Shown: positions 18,322 through 26,402 of the stretch, piece after piece
Position numbering within the stretch: position 1 is the stretch's first letter
Layout: each line of letters starts with the position of its first letter
Assembly (NCBI RefSeq): GCF_000226565.1
Contig: NC_016041.1
Coordinates: 1,488,001-1,552,000, forward strand
Reading direction: 5' to 3'
Length of the DNA stretch: 64,000 bases
DNA from: Glaciecola nitratireducens FR1064
GTDB taxonomy: Bacteria; Pseudomonadota; Gammaproteobacteria; Enterobacterales; Alteromonadaceae
Position numbers and translations under genes: made by a program
Notes under the pieces: generated by a model
Seen by the model: only the letters and a program-made list of their open reading frames with translations
What the model was told of the DNA's origin: nothing
The model's database searches: none

Positions 18322-19221
18322 ATGGTAAATTTAAAAACGATATTGGTGTTCTTTTTAATGCTATCGGTGCACAGCATAAATGCTGCGCCGGCAGTAAAGA
18401 TAACCATAGATGCAGACGGCCATCCTATGGCACTTTGGGAAAAAACCGTCGATAACCCAAAAGGCTTCATTCTTTTTCATCATGGTAGAACGTGGAGTGC
18501 ACTTCCTGATTTCGATTTACAGGTTAAAGGTGAAGAACTCTCAATGATGGATGGCTTTAATCAAATGGGGTATAGCGTTTGGGCACTTGATGCTAGGGGA
18601 TATGGTGAAACTCCTCGGGACGCCACTGGCTGGAATACGCCTGATCGCGCAGCAAAAGATATAGCCATTGTGCTTGAATGGCTTGCTAAAAAGAACGGTG
18701 AAAAGACGCATCTTTGGGGCTGGTCGATGGGTTCCATGCTCGGGCAACTGGCTGCTCAAAAATACCCAGATAATATGGCGAGCCTTATATTATTTGGTTA
18801 TCCGCTGACATTGGGCTATCAGTATTCTGAAAATATTATAAAAGATGCACCACCGCGTGAGGCTAATACCGCTGTTAATGCAGCGAGCGACTTTATTACC
18901 CCTGGCTCTATCAGTCAAACAGCGATAGATGAATATGTAAGACATTCTTTAGAGGCCGATCCGTTCAGGGCTGACTGGCATTATACCCATCAATATAATC
19001 AATTGGATGCAAAGAACGTTTCTGTTCCAGTATTGTTGCTTCAGGCTGAATTTGATCCACTCGCAAAAACTGACATGCATGCAAAGGCATTCTCTGAATT
19101 TCCTAACGCAGATAAACAATGGGTAGTTTTAAAAGGGGGCGATCACGCTGCACTTTTAGAAACGCCTAGAGCAAAAATGATTGCTTCCACTGTTGGGTTT
19201 ATTGAGTGGTTGGAAAAATAA
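18322..19221 (+). CDS. Exported alpha/beta hydrolase (serine hydrolase)
   Basis: The 299-residue protein has a signal peptide (cleavage after about residue 21, SINAA). It has an alpha/beta-hydrolase fold: an oxyanion-type LFHHGRT, DARGYGETPRD, nucleophile elbow GWSMGS (Ser135), acid in LLQAEFDPLAKT and catalytic His in KGGDHAALLETP. It should act in the periplasm or outside on an ester, lactone or amide. GAGGG precedes the ATG. No close functional assignment is possible. It lies alone between a solute-binding protein and secreted accessory genes. Confidence 0.87.
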   Translation: MVNLKTILVFFLMLSVHSINAAPAVKITIDADGHPMALWEKTVDNPKGFILFHHGRTWSALPDFDLQVKGEELSMMDGFNQMGYSVWALDARGYGETPRDATGWNTPDRAAKDIAIVLEWLAKKNGEKTHLWGWSMGSMLGQLAAQKYPDNMASLILFGYPLTLGYQYSENIIKDAPPREANTAVNAASDFITPGSISQTAIDEYVRHSLEADPFRADWHYTHQYNQLDAKNVSVPVLLLQAEFDPLAKTDMHAKAFSEFPNADKQWVVLKGGDHAALLETPRAKMIASTVGFIEWLEK

Positions 19222-19552
19222 ATTTGATTCCATTTCGTGGAGTAGGGTGGTTTGCTGACACCAGAATACCAAGGCTGGATTTATTTTTAATAATTTGCGA
19301 AAGGCATTATGCGTCAATGCTCCGGTCGGTAAATGATGCGGCCATTCATACTTTCATACTGTGGCCTAAATATTTTCTTTATAATCCAATCAGAATATTC
19401 ATCGTATGTTCTTAGATACAGAATGTTCATAAATGAAAAATCCTGACCATTTTTTTTGCGTTCACATTTGCCGTGTGATTTATATAATACTGAATCAGAT
19501 GCGGCCTTAAATTTTTGGAATGTTCGAATAACCATGAAGTGTGAGGTTTTAA
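19222..19552. other. Intergenic region with one doubtful minus-strand small ORF
   Basis: This A+T-rich gap separates the hydrolase from the metallo-hydrolase-like gene. A minus-strand ATG frame at 19314-19535 (73 codons) has protein-like composition, rich in Tyr, Phe, Lys and Asp, but no good ribosome site, no motif I recognise and no operon context. It may be a real small gene or a decayed one. I see no repeats or RNA structure of note. Confidence 0.3.
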
Positions 19553-19555
19553 GTG

Positions 19556-20125
19556 ATGAAAACGATAATTGCGCTATTTTTAGTAACAGCTTTTAGTCAT
19601 ACATTTCTCCAAGCCCATGCGGTCGCAGAATCTTCTTTCACTATGCTACTCAATAAAAGCTCGTCTGAAACGTTAAGCAGCAATAACGCTGATGAACTCA
19701 CACCTTTCAATATAGCGCCACCAATTGCTATAAATAGCAGAAGTACTGTGATGCAGTTAAAGCAAGCGACAGTATTTATTGACCCTGTGGGAGCACAAAT
19801 AGATTACCGTCGGTTTGGCAGCCCTGACATTGTGGTGTTAACTCGAGCTGCTCCTAGCCATTTGAATATCGATACAATGATTGGTATGTTGCGTCGCAAC
19901 ACTATTGTATTAGCACCACAGGCGGTCATAGACCAGCTACCATTAATGATAGCAAACAATGTCATTACGCCGTTTGACGCTGGAACAACACAGCAGGTGC
20001 GTGGCATTGTTTTTCGTGCGTTAGACCGTTCTGAAAAAATGCCAGCCGATGTTTATGTGCAAGAGCGTGAGAGAGGTGATATTGGAGTCGTGATGGAAGT
20101 TGACGGAGAAAGTATTTATTTTTAA
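19556..20125 (+). CDS. Exported metallo-beta-lactamase-fold protein lacking metal ligands
   Basis: The 189-residue product has a signal peptide (MKTIIALFLVTAF, cleavage near AHAVA). From about residue 62 it resembles the UlaG-like branch of the metallo-beta-lactamase superfamily: ATVFIDPVGAQIDY, then SPDIVVLT, then TIVLAPQAVIDQL and RGIVFRAL. In active enzymes the strand after DIVVLT carries HxHxDH. Here it reads RAAPSH (residues 97-102), so only the last His remains. The protein also ends earlier than full-size relatives. It probably keeps the fold but not zinc catalysis, or it is a decaying gene. GAGG nine bases before ATG 19556 supports the start. The family call rests on pattern reading alone. 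Confidence 0.62.
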   Translation: MKTIIALFLVTAFSHTFLQAHAVAESSFTMLLNKSSSETLSSNNADELTPFNIAPPIAINSRSTVMQLKQATVFIDPVGAQIDYRRFGSPDIVVLTRAAPSHLNIDTMIGMLRRNTIVLAPQAVIDQLPLMIANNVITPFDAGTTQQVRGIVFRALDRSEKMPADVYVQERERGDIGVVMEVDGESIYF

Positions 20126-20350
20126 CAAAAAGTTTAGACAAGCTTATGATGGTTATTGATTGTCTGGATATGGCATTATTAATACGCAAATTCTCTGCTG
20201 TATTAAAAAGTTCATCGACAATCCTTTATTTGCAATACAAATACCATATAAAGAAGCGCTTTATCCTAGTGATGGTGTGGTGCTCATTCGCAGAATGGAA
20301 TCGGAATAGTGTGTCCAAAATTTGGCTTAATGGTGGCGATTCTATGTTCC
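20126..20350 (+). pseudogene. Possible gene remnant
   Basis: A plus-strand frame at about 20175-20309 reads continuously for some 45 codons (GIINTQILCCIKKF, then IPYKEALYPSDGVVLI) and ends at a TAG. The same frame carries a stop just upstream and there is no start codon with a ribosome site. It reads like the tail of a small protein whose front is lost. I cannot name the parent family. A second frame from 20146 overlaps it and is equally weak. Confidence 0.25.
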
Positions 20351-20385
20351 TATAAAATAAAAACGGGACCTCTTAGATCCCGCTT
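20351..20385 (-). terminator. Terminator of the carboxyltransferase gene
   Basis: Read on the minus strand, a CGGGA/TCCCG hairpin (20364-20382) is followed by TTTTATTTTATA, about 45 bases beyond the stop of the carboxyltransferase gene. This is a reasonable intrinsic terminator. Confidence 0.75.
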
Positions 20386-20428
20386 TGATATCAGCTCACT
20401 ATTGAGTGTTTTTTTGTTGTAGGGCTAA

Positions 20429-22519
20429 TTAACTTAAAAAACTTTCCGCTTTGCCACGACCTTCAACAACGCGTTTACGCAATGTGAATGCAATAATACG
20501 CTCTAGCTTGAACGCTGTTCGTTCTTCAATGTCGTCACGAGAAGAGTTACCGGTACGTCGACATACACGTTGTAGATCCCAAAATACCGCACTCGCGAAT
20601 AGCGAGAGAAAGCGTCGTTCAACAAAATAGCGGTTCTTTTGTGCATCTTCACTTTCTTCGCATATTGGTTCGACAATTTTTGCCATTTTGTCATAAAGCC
20701 GCGAGCGAATAGTGTCTTTTGTACCGGAAAGAACAAGGTCTTGGATAGTGCTGACAATACCATCGTAGTCGCCAAGAGCGTTCAATAGCTTGGAGTCGGT
20801 CTTTTCGTCCGCTTTGCCATCGCGTGATTCGGGAATGTCGTTACCCGGCAACAGGCTGAGTGTCACTTTAAGAATAAAGCGCAGTCTGTCTTCTGTAGGT
20901 CGTAAAATATTTTTTGTTAGCAAACGGTCAGTTTTACCCGCTGGGCGCATAACATGTAATACGAAGCATTCATCATGACTACCGTAATTATTTGACGAAT
21001 GTGGGTAGAGGCGATGGAGCTCGTTTACGTAGTCCTCGAACAAATCGTAATCTTCTTCAATTGCGGATTGGGTAGGGTGCTTACCTGTGGCGATGCGGCC
21101 TGGATTTGGATATACCGTAACCCCGTTGATACGTTTGCCATCGATATCAGGCTCGATATTACTGCAGTAGTCGTTAATTTCATTGATTAGACTGTCTGAA
21201 GGAACAATCTTATCGCCAGTAGCGTAGTTATTTACATTGCCATAAAGCCCTAAAACAAGAGAGCAAAAGCGCGGGTCTATCACTTTATAGGCAGTTGGTC
21301 TGGCTGAATTCCCAAGGTTATTAATTGCTTGTTTGGCGACGATGTCTGCCGTTGGCGTAACCAATGGAACATGGCCTAGCTGCTTTTGAATAGCAATGAT
21401 TTCTTGCTCGAACATATCCAGTGCAGTTTCCATGGTCACATTAAGCATGCGACAAACTTGCGTACTCATATCTTCTAAGATAAACGGAATTGCGCCACCC
21501 GGCACACCGATGCTTACCATACGCTTCAGGGCTTCAAGCGATATTTTAAGATCTTGGCGTTCGCTAACGCGGTTACCATAGATGTCATTCATGGTGGTAT
21601 GCAGTGTTGCAAGCGCTTCGGTGTCAATATCTTGTATAGTATTGCCATGAATTAAATAGTTGATATCGTTATGCGAGGTGCCTCCTGCTAATGGCGCAAT
21701 CGCAACTTCTATACCATCGATACCAGCTTCAACGGCGAGCATTTGTGTGGCGGTTGCTTTCGCCTCATCCGTGCTGTGGCAATGAAGGAAAACAGGCAGG
21801 CCTAAGGCTTTTAATGCTGAGATCAGGTGCTTTGCGCAGTCCGGTGCTAACTGGCCGCTCATATCTTTGATAGCGATTGAGTCTAGTTGCCCTCCTGCAG
21901 CTTCTGCTATGTCCATTAGTTTTTTGGCGTAGGCTATGTAGTAATCGGTGCTATAGCAGGAAAGTGCATCGAAATCTTTTGGCCTTACATAAGAAAGTGC
22001 TGCCTGAACATGTAATCGTTTAGCTGTGGGGCTTTCACCTTTTGCGATAAGTGCTTGGTTTACTTGTGCTGCTGCTAAGTCCTTACGCACCATGTAATCT
22101 ATAGATGCGCGCAAATTTTCATAGTCATTTAAGGCATCAAAGTTTCTGACGATTAAGGAGTCGGTCTTATCGTAGGTGCTACCAGCGTCGACCAGTAAAT
22201 CGATGTTTTTTTGCTGCAAGCTCTTTGGGTAATGTTTAAATCCAAGTTGATTAGCGCCGCGAAGTAATATTTGAAGTGGCAGCGTTTTGCCTGTTTTATC
22301 GACTGCCGTTCTGGCTATACGTAGAATGTTGTAGGGGTTGTATCCCTGTTGCAGTGCTATTTGATAGCTTTGGCCACCGCCAATCTCTAAGCTGCTGAAA
22401 CCAACATGTGCAGCTTGCTCCACTAAGCGAGTAATTGCATTGGTTTCAAATGTCCATATTCCAGTCGATTGCATTGAATCACGGAGCACCCACCCTATCT
22501 TAACCTTGTTTTGCCGCAT
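20429..22519 (-). CDS. OadA/PycB-type carboxyltransferase without a biotin domain
   Basis: The N-terminal half is an HMGL-like TIM barrel of the pyruvate carboxylase/oxaloacetate decarboxylase alpha class. LRDSMQSTG holds the metal Asp14, SIAIKDMSGQLAP holds the expected Lys, and LHCHSTDEA holds the metal ligands His246 and His248. EVAIAPLAGGTSH closes the barrel, and the family's C-terminal lid (residues about 300-470) follows. The last 200 or so residues are helical and charged. The lysine-containing biotinyl motif (MKM) that ends most OadA proteins is absent. So the active site looks intact but needs a biotin carrier encoded elsewhere, or works on another reaction. I start at ATG 22519 (696 residues); a TTG 33 bases upstream is in frame. 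It lies downstream of two tRNA-Val genes on the same strand. Confidence 0.82.
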   Translation of the reverse strand: MRQNKVKIGWVLRDSMQSTGIWTFETNAITRLVEQAAHVGFSSLEIGGGQSYQIALQQGYNPYNILRIARTAVDKTGKTLPLQILLRGANQLGFKHYPKSLQQKNIDLLVDAGSTYDKTDSLIVRNFDALNDYENLRASIDYMVRKDLAAAQVNQALIAKGESPTAKRLHVQAALSYVRPKDFDALSCYSTDYYIAYAKKLMDIAEAAGGQLDSIAIKDMSGQLAPDCAKHLISALKALGLPVFLHCHSTDEAKATATQMLAVEAGIDGIEVAIAPLAGGTSHNDINYLIHGNTIQDIDTEALATLHTTMNDIYGNRVSERQDLKISLEALKRMVSIGVPGGAIPFILEDMSTQVCRMLNVTMETALDMFEQEIIAIQKQLGHVPLVTPTADIVAKQAINNLGNSARPTAYKVIDPRFCSLVLGLYGNVNNYATGDKIVPSDSLINEINDYCSNIEPDIDGKRINGVTVYPNPGRIATGKHPTQSAIEEDYDLFEDYVNELHRLYPHSSNNYGSHDECFVLHVMRPAGKTDRLLTKNILRPTEDRLRFILKVTLSLLPGNDIPESRDGKADEKTDSKLLNALGDYDGIVSTIQDLVLSGTKDTIRSRLYDKMAKIVEPICEESEDAQKNRYFVERRFLSLFASAVFWDLQRVCRRTGNSSRDDIEERTAFKLERIIAFTLRKRVVEGRGKAESFLS

Positions 22520-22715
22520 ATTTATCCAGATACTCTTCGTTATCAAAGGCAATAGTATGCGGTAAGGCAGGCGTTAATGTAAATTCTAAAATATTCTAAG
22601 TTGTGCGTTATAATCTGCGATACAAATACTTATTGGCTGTTTATGCTGGGCGGGTTGTGGCTATTAGCATCGAAATTTGCTTGATAATTTAAGATAAGTC
22701 TGTGAAAAGTAGGAT

Positions 22716-22791
22716 TGGTGGACGCTACTGGGCTTGAACCAGTGACCCTCGCCTTGTAAGGGCGATGCTCTCCCAACTGAGCTAAGCGTCC
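22716..22791 (-). tRNA. tRNA-Val (anticodon TAC)
   Basis: This is a 76-base cloverleaf with acceptor GGACGCT pairing with AGCGTCC, D arm GCTCAGTTGGGAGAGC, anticodon loop CTTACAA (anticodon TAC), T arm with GGTTCAAGC and an encoded CCA. It is identical to the copy 29 bases upstream in the transcript. E. coli also has tandem valUXY genes beside gltX. Confidence 0.97.
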
Positions 22792-22820
22792 GATGTTGCT
22801 GATTGTTATTAGAAAAGAAG

Positions 22821-22896
22821 TGGTGGACGCTACTGGGCTTGAACCAGTGACCCTCGCCTTGTAAGGGCGATGCTCTCCCAACTGAGCTAAGCGTCC
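22821..22896 (-). tRNA. tRNA-Val (anticodon TAC), second copy
   Basis: This is the promoter-proximal copy of the identical tandem pair, 76 bases with encoded CCA. The duplicated tRNA reads as a spurious protein frame across both genes, which should be ignored. Confidence 0.97.
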
Positions 22897-22944
22897 ATCT
22901 TGTCTAACAATCTTGCTGAAGTGTTCCTCACCAAGTGGACGCGT

Positions 22945-22972
22945 ATTATAGAGTTGAGACCGAATCTGTCAA
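22945..22972 (-). promoter_or_regulatory. Promoter of the tRNA-Val pair
   Basis: On the minus strand a perfect TTGACA (22967-22972) and a perfect TATAAT (22945-22950) are separated by 16 bases and followed by a G+C-rich discriminator (ACGCGTCC). This is the expected form of a strong sigma-70, growth-rate-controlled stable RNA promoter. Confidence 0.9.
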
Positions 22973-23104
22973 CCGCATTTTTAAAAAAAAATACTATTCG
23001 CTTAAAAATCGGTCAAACGAGCACTTATTTTGCAATGCTTTGCTTTTTACTGCGGGCATTAAACGGTAAACTACGCACAATTAATTCATAGGAATATTAT
23101 TATA

Positions 23105-24514
23105 ATGACAGTGGTAACGCGTTTTGCTCCAAGTCCTACCGGTTATTTGCACGTTGGTGGTGCACGCACAGCTCTTTATTCTTGGTTGTATGCTAAAAGC
23201 CAAGGTGGCGAATTTGTATTAAGAATTGAAGATACAGATCTAGAGCGATCAACTGACGATGCAAAACAAGCCATTTTAGATGGTATGGAGTGGTTAGGCC
23301 TAAATCATGATAAAGGACCATATTATCAAACGGAACGTTTTGAACGTTATTACGAAGTTATTGATGAATTGCTGGAAAAAGGATTAGCGTATAAATGCTT
23401 CATGTCGGTTGCAGAACTTGACGCAATTCGTGAAGAGCAGGAAAAGAAAGGCGAGAAACCGCGTTATCCGGGTACTTGGCGTGACAGAACGGATCATCCA
23501 GAAGGTCAGCCATTTGTTGTGCGCTTCAAAACCCCCCTTAAAGGCGACGTGATTATCAACGACCACGTCCGCGGTGAAATACGTATTTCAAATACCGAAC
23601 TTGATGATTTAATTATTAAGCGCACTGACGGCGCCCCAACATATAACTTTTGTGTGGTTGTTGATGATTGGGATATGGGGATTACTCATGTTGTAAGAGG
23701 TGAGGACCATATAAACAATACGCCACGTCAAATTAACATTCTTAATGCATTAGGTGCGCCTCTGCCTGAATATGCGCACGTGTCGATGATCTTAGGCGAT
23801 GACGGTAAAAAGTTATCCAAGCGTCATGGTGCTGTCAGCGTAATGCAATACAGAGATGATGGTTACCTGCCGCAGGCAGTGTTAAATTATCTAGTGCGCC
23901 TAGGTTGGTCACATGGCGACCAAGAGATTTTCAGTATTGAAGAAATGATTGAACACTTTAGCTTAGATTCTATTAGTAAGTCGGCGAGTGCCTTTAATAC
24001 AGAAAAGCTTAATTGGTTAAATGAGCATTATATAAAGACATTGCCGGCTTCTGAAGTCGCCCCGTACGCAAAATGGCACTTTGACCAACAGGGTATCGAT
24101 TGTAGCAATGGACCGAGTTTAGAAAGCGTTATTGACATTCAAGCCGATCGCGTTACAACCTTAAAAGAATTAGCGTCAATTAGTACGTATTTTTATGCTG
24201 ATTTTGAAGAGTTTGATGAAAAGGCAGCTAAGAAACATTTGCGTTTGGTTGCTAAAGAGCCACTCGAAGCAGTCAAAGAAGCATTGCTTGCGGTCGATGA
24301 ATGGTCACCTGAAAATATACAGTCAGCTATTAATGCAACGGCAGAAAAATTGGAAGTAGGGATGGGTAAAATAGGCATGCCTTTGCGGGTTGCAGCAACT
24401 GGCTCGGGCAATTCTCCGTCTCTAGATGTGACCTTAAACCTGATGAAAAAGGAGCAAATTGCTCAAAGAATAGACAAGGCGCTCGTTTACATAGCAAATA
24501 GAGAAAATTCTTAA
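23105..24514 (+). CDS. gltX: Glutamyl-tRNA synthetase
   Basis: GltX charges tRNA-Glu with glutamate in the cytoplasm. The 469-residue protein has the class I signatures: a HIGH-type motif in [17 protein letters not shown] (residues 9-25) and a KMSKS-type motif in [11 protein letters not shown], with [15 protein letters not shown] between them. The C-terminal anticodon-binding region is complete and the length is normal. The gene lies between tRNA-Val genes (divergent) and tRNA-Ala(GGC) and tRNA-Glu genes (downstream). This matches the E. coli neighbourhood of gltX with valUXY and alaWX, here with its cognate tRNA-Glu genes added. Confidence 0.97.
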   Translation: MTVVTRFAPSPTGYLHVGGARTALYSWLYAKSQGGEFVLRIEDTDLERSTDDAKQAILDGMEWLGLNHDKGPYYQTERFERYYEVIDELLEKGLAYKCFMSVAELDAIREEQEKKGEKPRYPGTWRDRTDHPEGQPFVVRFKTPLKGDVIINDHVRGEIRISNTELDDLIIKRTDGAPTYNFCVVVDDWDMGITHVVRGEDHINNTPRQINILNALGAPLPEYAHVSMILGDDGKKLSKRHGAVSVMQYRDDGYLPQAVLNYLVRLGWSHGDQEIFSIEEMIEHFSLDSISKSASAFNTEKLNWLNEHYIKTLPASEVAPYAKWHFDQQGIDCSNGPSLESVIDIQADRVTTLKELASISTYFYADFEEFDEKAAKKHLRLVAKEPLEAVKEALLAVDEWSPENIQSAINATAEKLEVGMGKIGMPLRVAATGSGNSPSLDVTLNLMKKEQIAQRIDKALVYIANRENS

Positions 24515-24525
24515 AAAAAATCGTT

Positions 24526-24552
24526 GACATAATTAAGTCAGATGCCTAGAAT
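24526..24552 (+). promoter_or_regulatory. Promoter of the tRNA-Ala/Glu operon
   Basis: TTGACA (24526-24531) and TAGAAT (24547-24552) are separated by 15 bases and followed by GCGCCCCGC, a G+C-rich discriminator typical of stringently controlled stable RNA promoters. It starts just after the gltX stop. Confidence 0.75.
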
Positions 24553-24610
24553 GCGCCCCGCTGTCACGGAACTGTAGCACAAAACATAGCTCGCAGGTCT
24601 AATTAGACAC

Positions 24611-24686
<76 letters not shown>

Positions 24687-24823
24687 AAATTTATTTTGGT
24701 CTGTCGTGACAGTAAAATCCAAATGTCGAAATTTGGTCTAGGTTGGGATAATTAAGCTTACTCGTAATGCTTTATTATCCTAACAAAAAACTATCGAAGC
24801 TTAGCTTTGATGAAAAGTTTTTT
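24687..24823 (+). other. Structured tRNA spacer 1
   Basis: The 137-base spacer between tRNA-Ala and the first tRNA-Glu folds into successive hairpins. Hairpin A is CCAAAT/ATTTGG (24719-24736). The sequence TCTAGGTT follows. Hairpin B has 12-base arms at 24746-24757 and 24769-24780 with one mismatch. Hairpin C is AAAAAACT/AGTTTTTT (24785-24823) with an inner 8-pair stem. A short CTGTC/GACAG hairpin lies at 24701-24712. The same order of A, linker, B and C recurs in spacer 2 with changed but paired bases. Confidence 0.7.
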
Positions 24824-24899
24824 GTCCCCTTCGTCTAGAGGCCTAGGACACCGCCCTTTCACGGCGGTAACAGGGGTTCGAATCCCCTAGGGGACGCCA
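24781..24899 (+). repeat. 119-bp direct repeat, copy 1 (leader hairpin plus tRNA-Glu)
   Basis: The block from TAACAAAAAAC to the CCA end of tRNA-Glu is identical, base for base, to 25000-25118. The repeat includes hairpin C and the whole tRNA. The sequence upstream of the repeat differs between copies in bases but not in pairing pattern. Confidence 0.95.
24824..24899 (+). tRNA. tRNA-Glu (anticodon TTC)
   Basis: This is a 76-base cloverleaf starting GTCCCCTTCGTCTAGAGG, with anticodon loop CTTTCAC (anticodon TTC), T loop TTCGAAT and encoded CCA. It is the cognate tRNA of the adjacent gltX product. Confidence 0.97.
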
Positions 24900-25042
24900 T
24901 TTTCCCAGTGGTAAATTTGGGAAAAAGAAGTAAAAAAATCCAAGCTGTCGTGGCTTGGTCTAGGTTAAGAAACTGTTTGCACCACTGCATCTAATTTCTT
25001 AACAAAAAACTATCGAAGCTTAGCTTTGATGAAAAGTTTTTT
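24900..25042 (+). other. Structured tRNA spacer 2
   Basis: This is the spacer between the two tRNA-Glu genes. It begins with TTTTCCCA/TGGGAAAA (24900-24925). Hairpin A' follows, CCAAGC/GCTTGG (24940-24958), then the conserved TCTAGGTT. Hairpin B' is GTTAAGAAA/TTTCTTAAC at about 24964-25002, and hairpin C is identical to that in spacer 1. Compared with spacer 1, the A stem differs at two pairs, both preserved as pairs (A-T to G-C and T-A to C-G). Confidence 0.7.
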
Positions 25043-25118
25043 GTCCCCTTCGTCTAGAGGCCTAGGACACCGCCCTTTCACGGCGGTAACAGGGGTTCGA
25101 ATCCCCTAGGGGACGCCA
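25000..25118 (+). repeat. 119-bp direct repeat, copy 2
   Basis: Identical to 24781-24899, with a period of 219 bases. The exact identity suggests duplication or ongoing gene conversion. Confidence 0.95.
25043..25118 (+). tRNA. tRNA-Glu (anticodon TTC), second copy
   Basis: Identical to the copy at 24824-24899, including the encoded CCA. It is the last gene of the tRNA transcript; the terminator follows within 8 bases. Confidence 0.97.
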
Positions 25119-25125
25119 ATTAAAG

Positions 25126-25151
25126 AAACCACCCAATAGGGTGGTTTTTTT
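25126..25151 (+). terminator. Terminator of the tRNA operon
   Basis: AAACCACCC (25126-25134) and GGGTGGTTT (25139-25147) form a perfect stem with loop AATA and run into a T tract. Confidence 0.95.
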
Positions 25152-25260
25152 ATACCTGTTTTTCGTCGTTCAAAGAAAAAAATAGCCAAGAAATAACGCT
25201 ACGAACAAAATAAATCAGAGCAAACAGCTTAAAACCATCAATTGAGGCATACTAGCCGCT

Positions 25261-26187
25261 ATGAAAATTGTATTAGCTCCAATGGAAGGTGTCGTTGATC
25301 ACCTTATGCGAGATATGCTAACCAGAGTTGGTGGCTTTGACCTGTGCATTACCGAATTTATTAGAGTTGTTGAACAAACCCTGCCTGCAAAAACTTTTTA
25401 CCGTTATTGTCCTGAACTTTTAAATGGTGCTGTCACTCCGGCGGGCGTTCCTGTTAGAGTTCAATTGTTGGGTCAGCATCCACAGTGGCTAGCCGAAAAT
25501 GCGGTGAGAGCGGTTGAATTAGGTTCTCCCGGAATCGATTTAAATTTTGGCTGCCCAGCAAAAACAGTGAATAAGAGTAAAGGTGGGGCGGTATTGTTAA
25601 AAGAGCCTGAAACGCTCTACCAAATTATTAAAGCCGTGCGCGATGCAGTGCCGAAAGATCAGCCGGTTAGCGCTAAAATACGCCTCGGATTCGATGACAC
25701 ATCACTGGCCTTAGAAAACGCCGATGCAATCACGCAAGCAGGCGCAGATTTATTAACTATCCATGCGAGAACGAAAGTGGATGGTTACAGGCCGCCCGCA
25801 TATTGGGAATGGATTGCAAAGATTAAGGAAGTAACCGACATTCCAATTATTGCTAATGGCGAAATATGGAGTGCCGAGGACGCTATACTCTGCCAGCAGC
25901 GCAGCGGTTGCCAAGATTTAATGCTTGGTCGCGGCGCCCTCGCAATGCCTAATTTAGCGCAAACGATTAAGCAGAGCGATGCACCCATGTCATGGGAACA
26001 AACCAAGGAATTACTCGTTTCGTACTCTGGCTATGAAATTTACTCAGATAAGGGGCGCTATTACCCGAACCGGATAAAGCAGTGGTTTAACTACCTCAAA
26101 AGGCAATATCCTGAAGCGGAATCTATGTTTGTTGAACTGAGAAAGCTCAAACACGCGGATGATATTGTGCAAATGTTAACTGCCTAA
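25261..26187 (+). CDS. dusC: tRNA-dihydrouridine(16) synthase DusC
   Basis: DusC is an FMN enzyme that reduces uridine 16 in the tRNA D loop. The 308-residue protein matches E. coli DusC along its length: LLAPMEGV-type start (VLAPMEGVVD), DLCITEFIRVV, QLLGQHPQWLAENA, the catalytic Cys98 in NFGCPAKTVN, HARTKVDGYR and ANGEIWSAEDA, ending with the C-terminal helical tRNA-binding part (RIKQWFNYLKRQYPEA). The FMN sites are complete. It is a monocistronic gene next to tRNA genes, which may be chance. Confidence 0.93.
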   Translation: MKIVLAPMEGVVDHLMRDMLTRVGGFDLCITEFIRVVEQTLPAKTFYRYCPELLNGAVTPAGVPVRVQLLGQHPQWLAENAVRAVELGSPGIDLNFGCPAKTVNKSKGGAVLLKEPETLYQIIKAVRDAVPKDQPVSAKIRLGFDDTSLALENADAITQAGADLLTIHARTKVDGYRPPAYWEWIAKIKEVTDIPIIANGEIWSAEDAILCQQRSGCQDLMLGRGALAMPNLAQTIKQSDAPMSWEQTKELLVSYSGYEIYSDKGRYYPNRIKQWFNYLKRQYPEAESMFVELRKLKHADDIVQMLTA

Positions 26188-26402
26188 AACTGTTTAACAC
26201 TGAGGTATTCCATATCTCTGCTGCGCTTAACGTTGTTTAGAGTGTTTATATAGATTGAATTATCTCCCCTCTTTTTGTTGTCAGAATGTAAATAAAATGA
26301 CTTATTGACGGATCTCGATTGCAGTTTTTGTCATAATTCATTAACGTAATGTCACATGAATATCTCCACGAAAACCGACTATCTCCACTAACAAGGAAAG
26401 AT

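Noticed and set aside
22630-22881. Minus-strand open frame of 83 codons with a repeated GEHRPYKARVTGSSPVAS
   Set aside because: It is the translation of the two identical tRNA-Val genes and their spacer, a well-known false protein.
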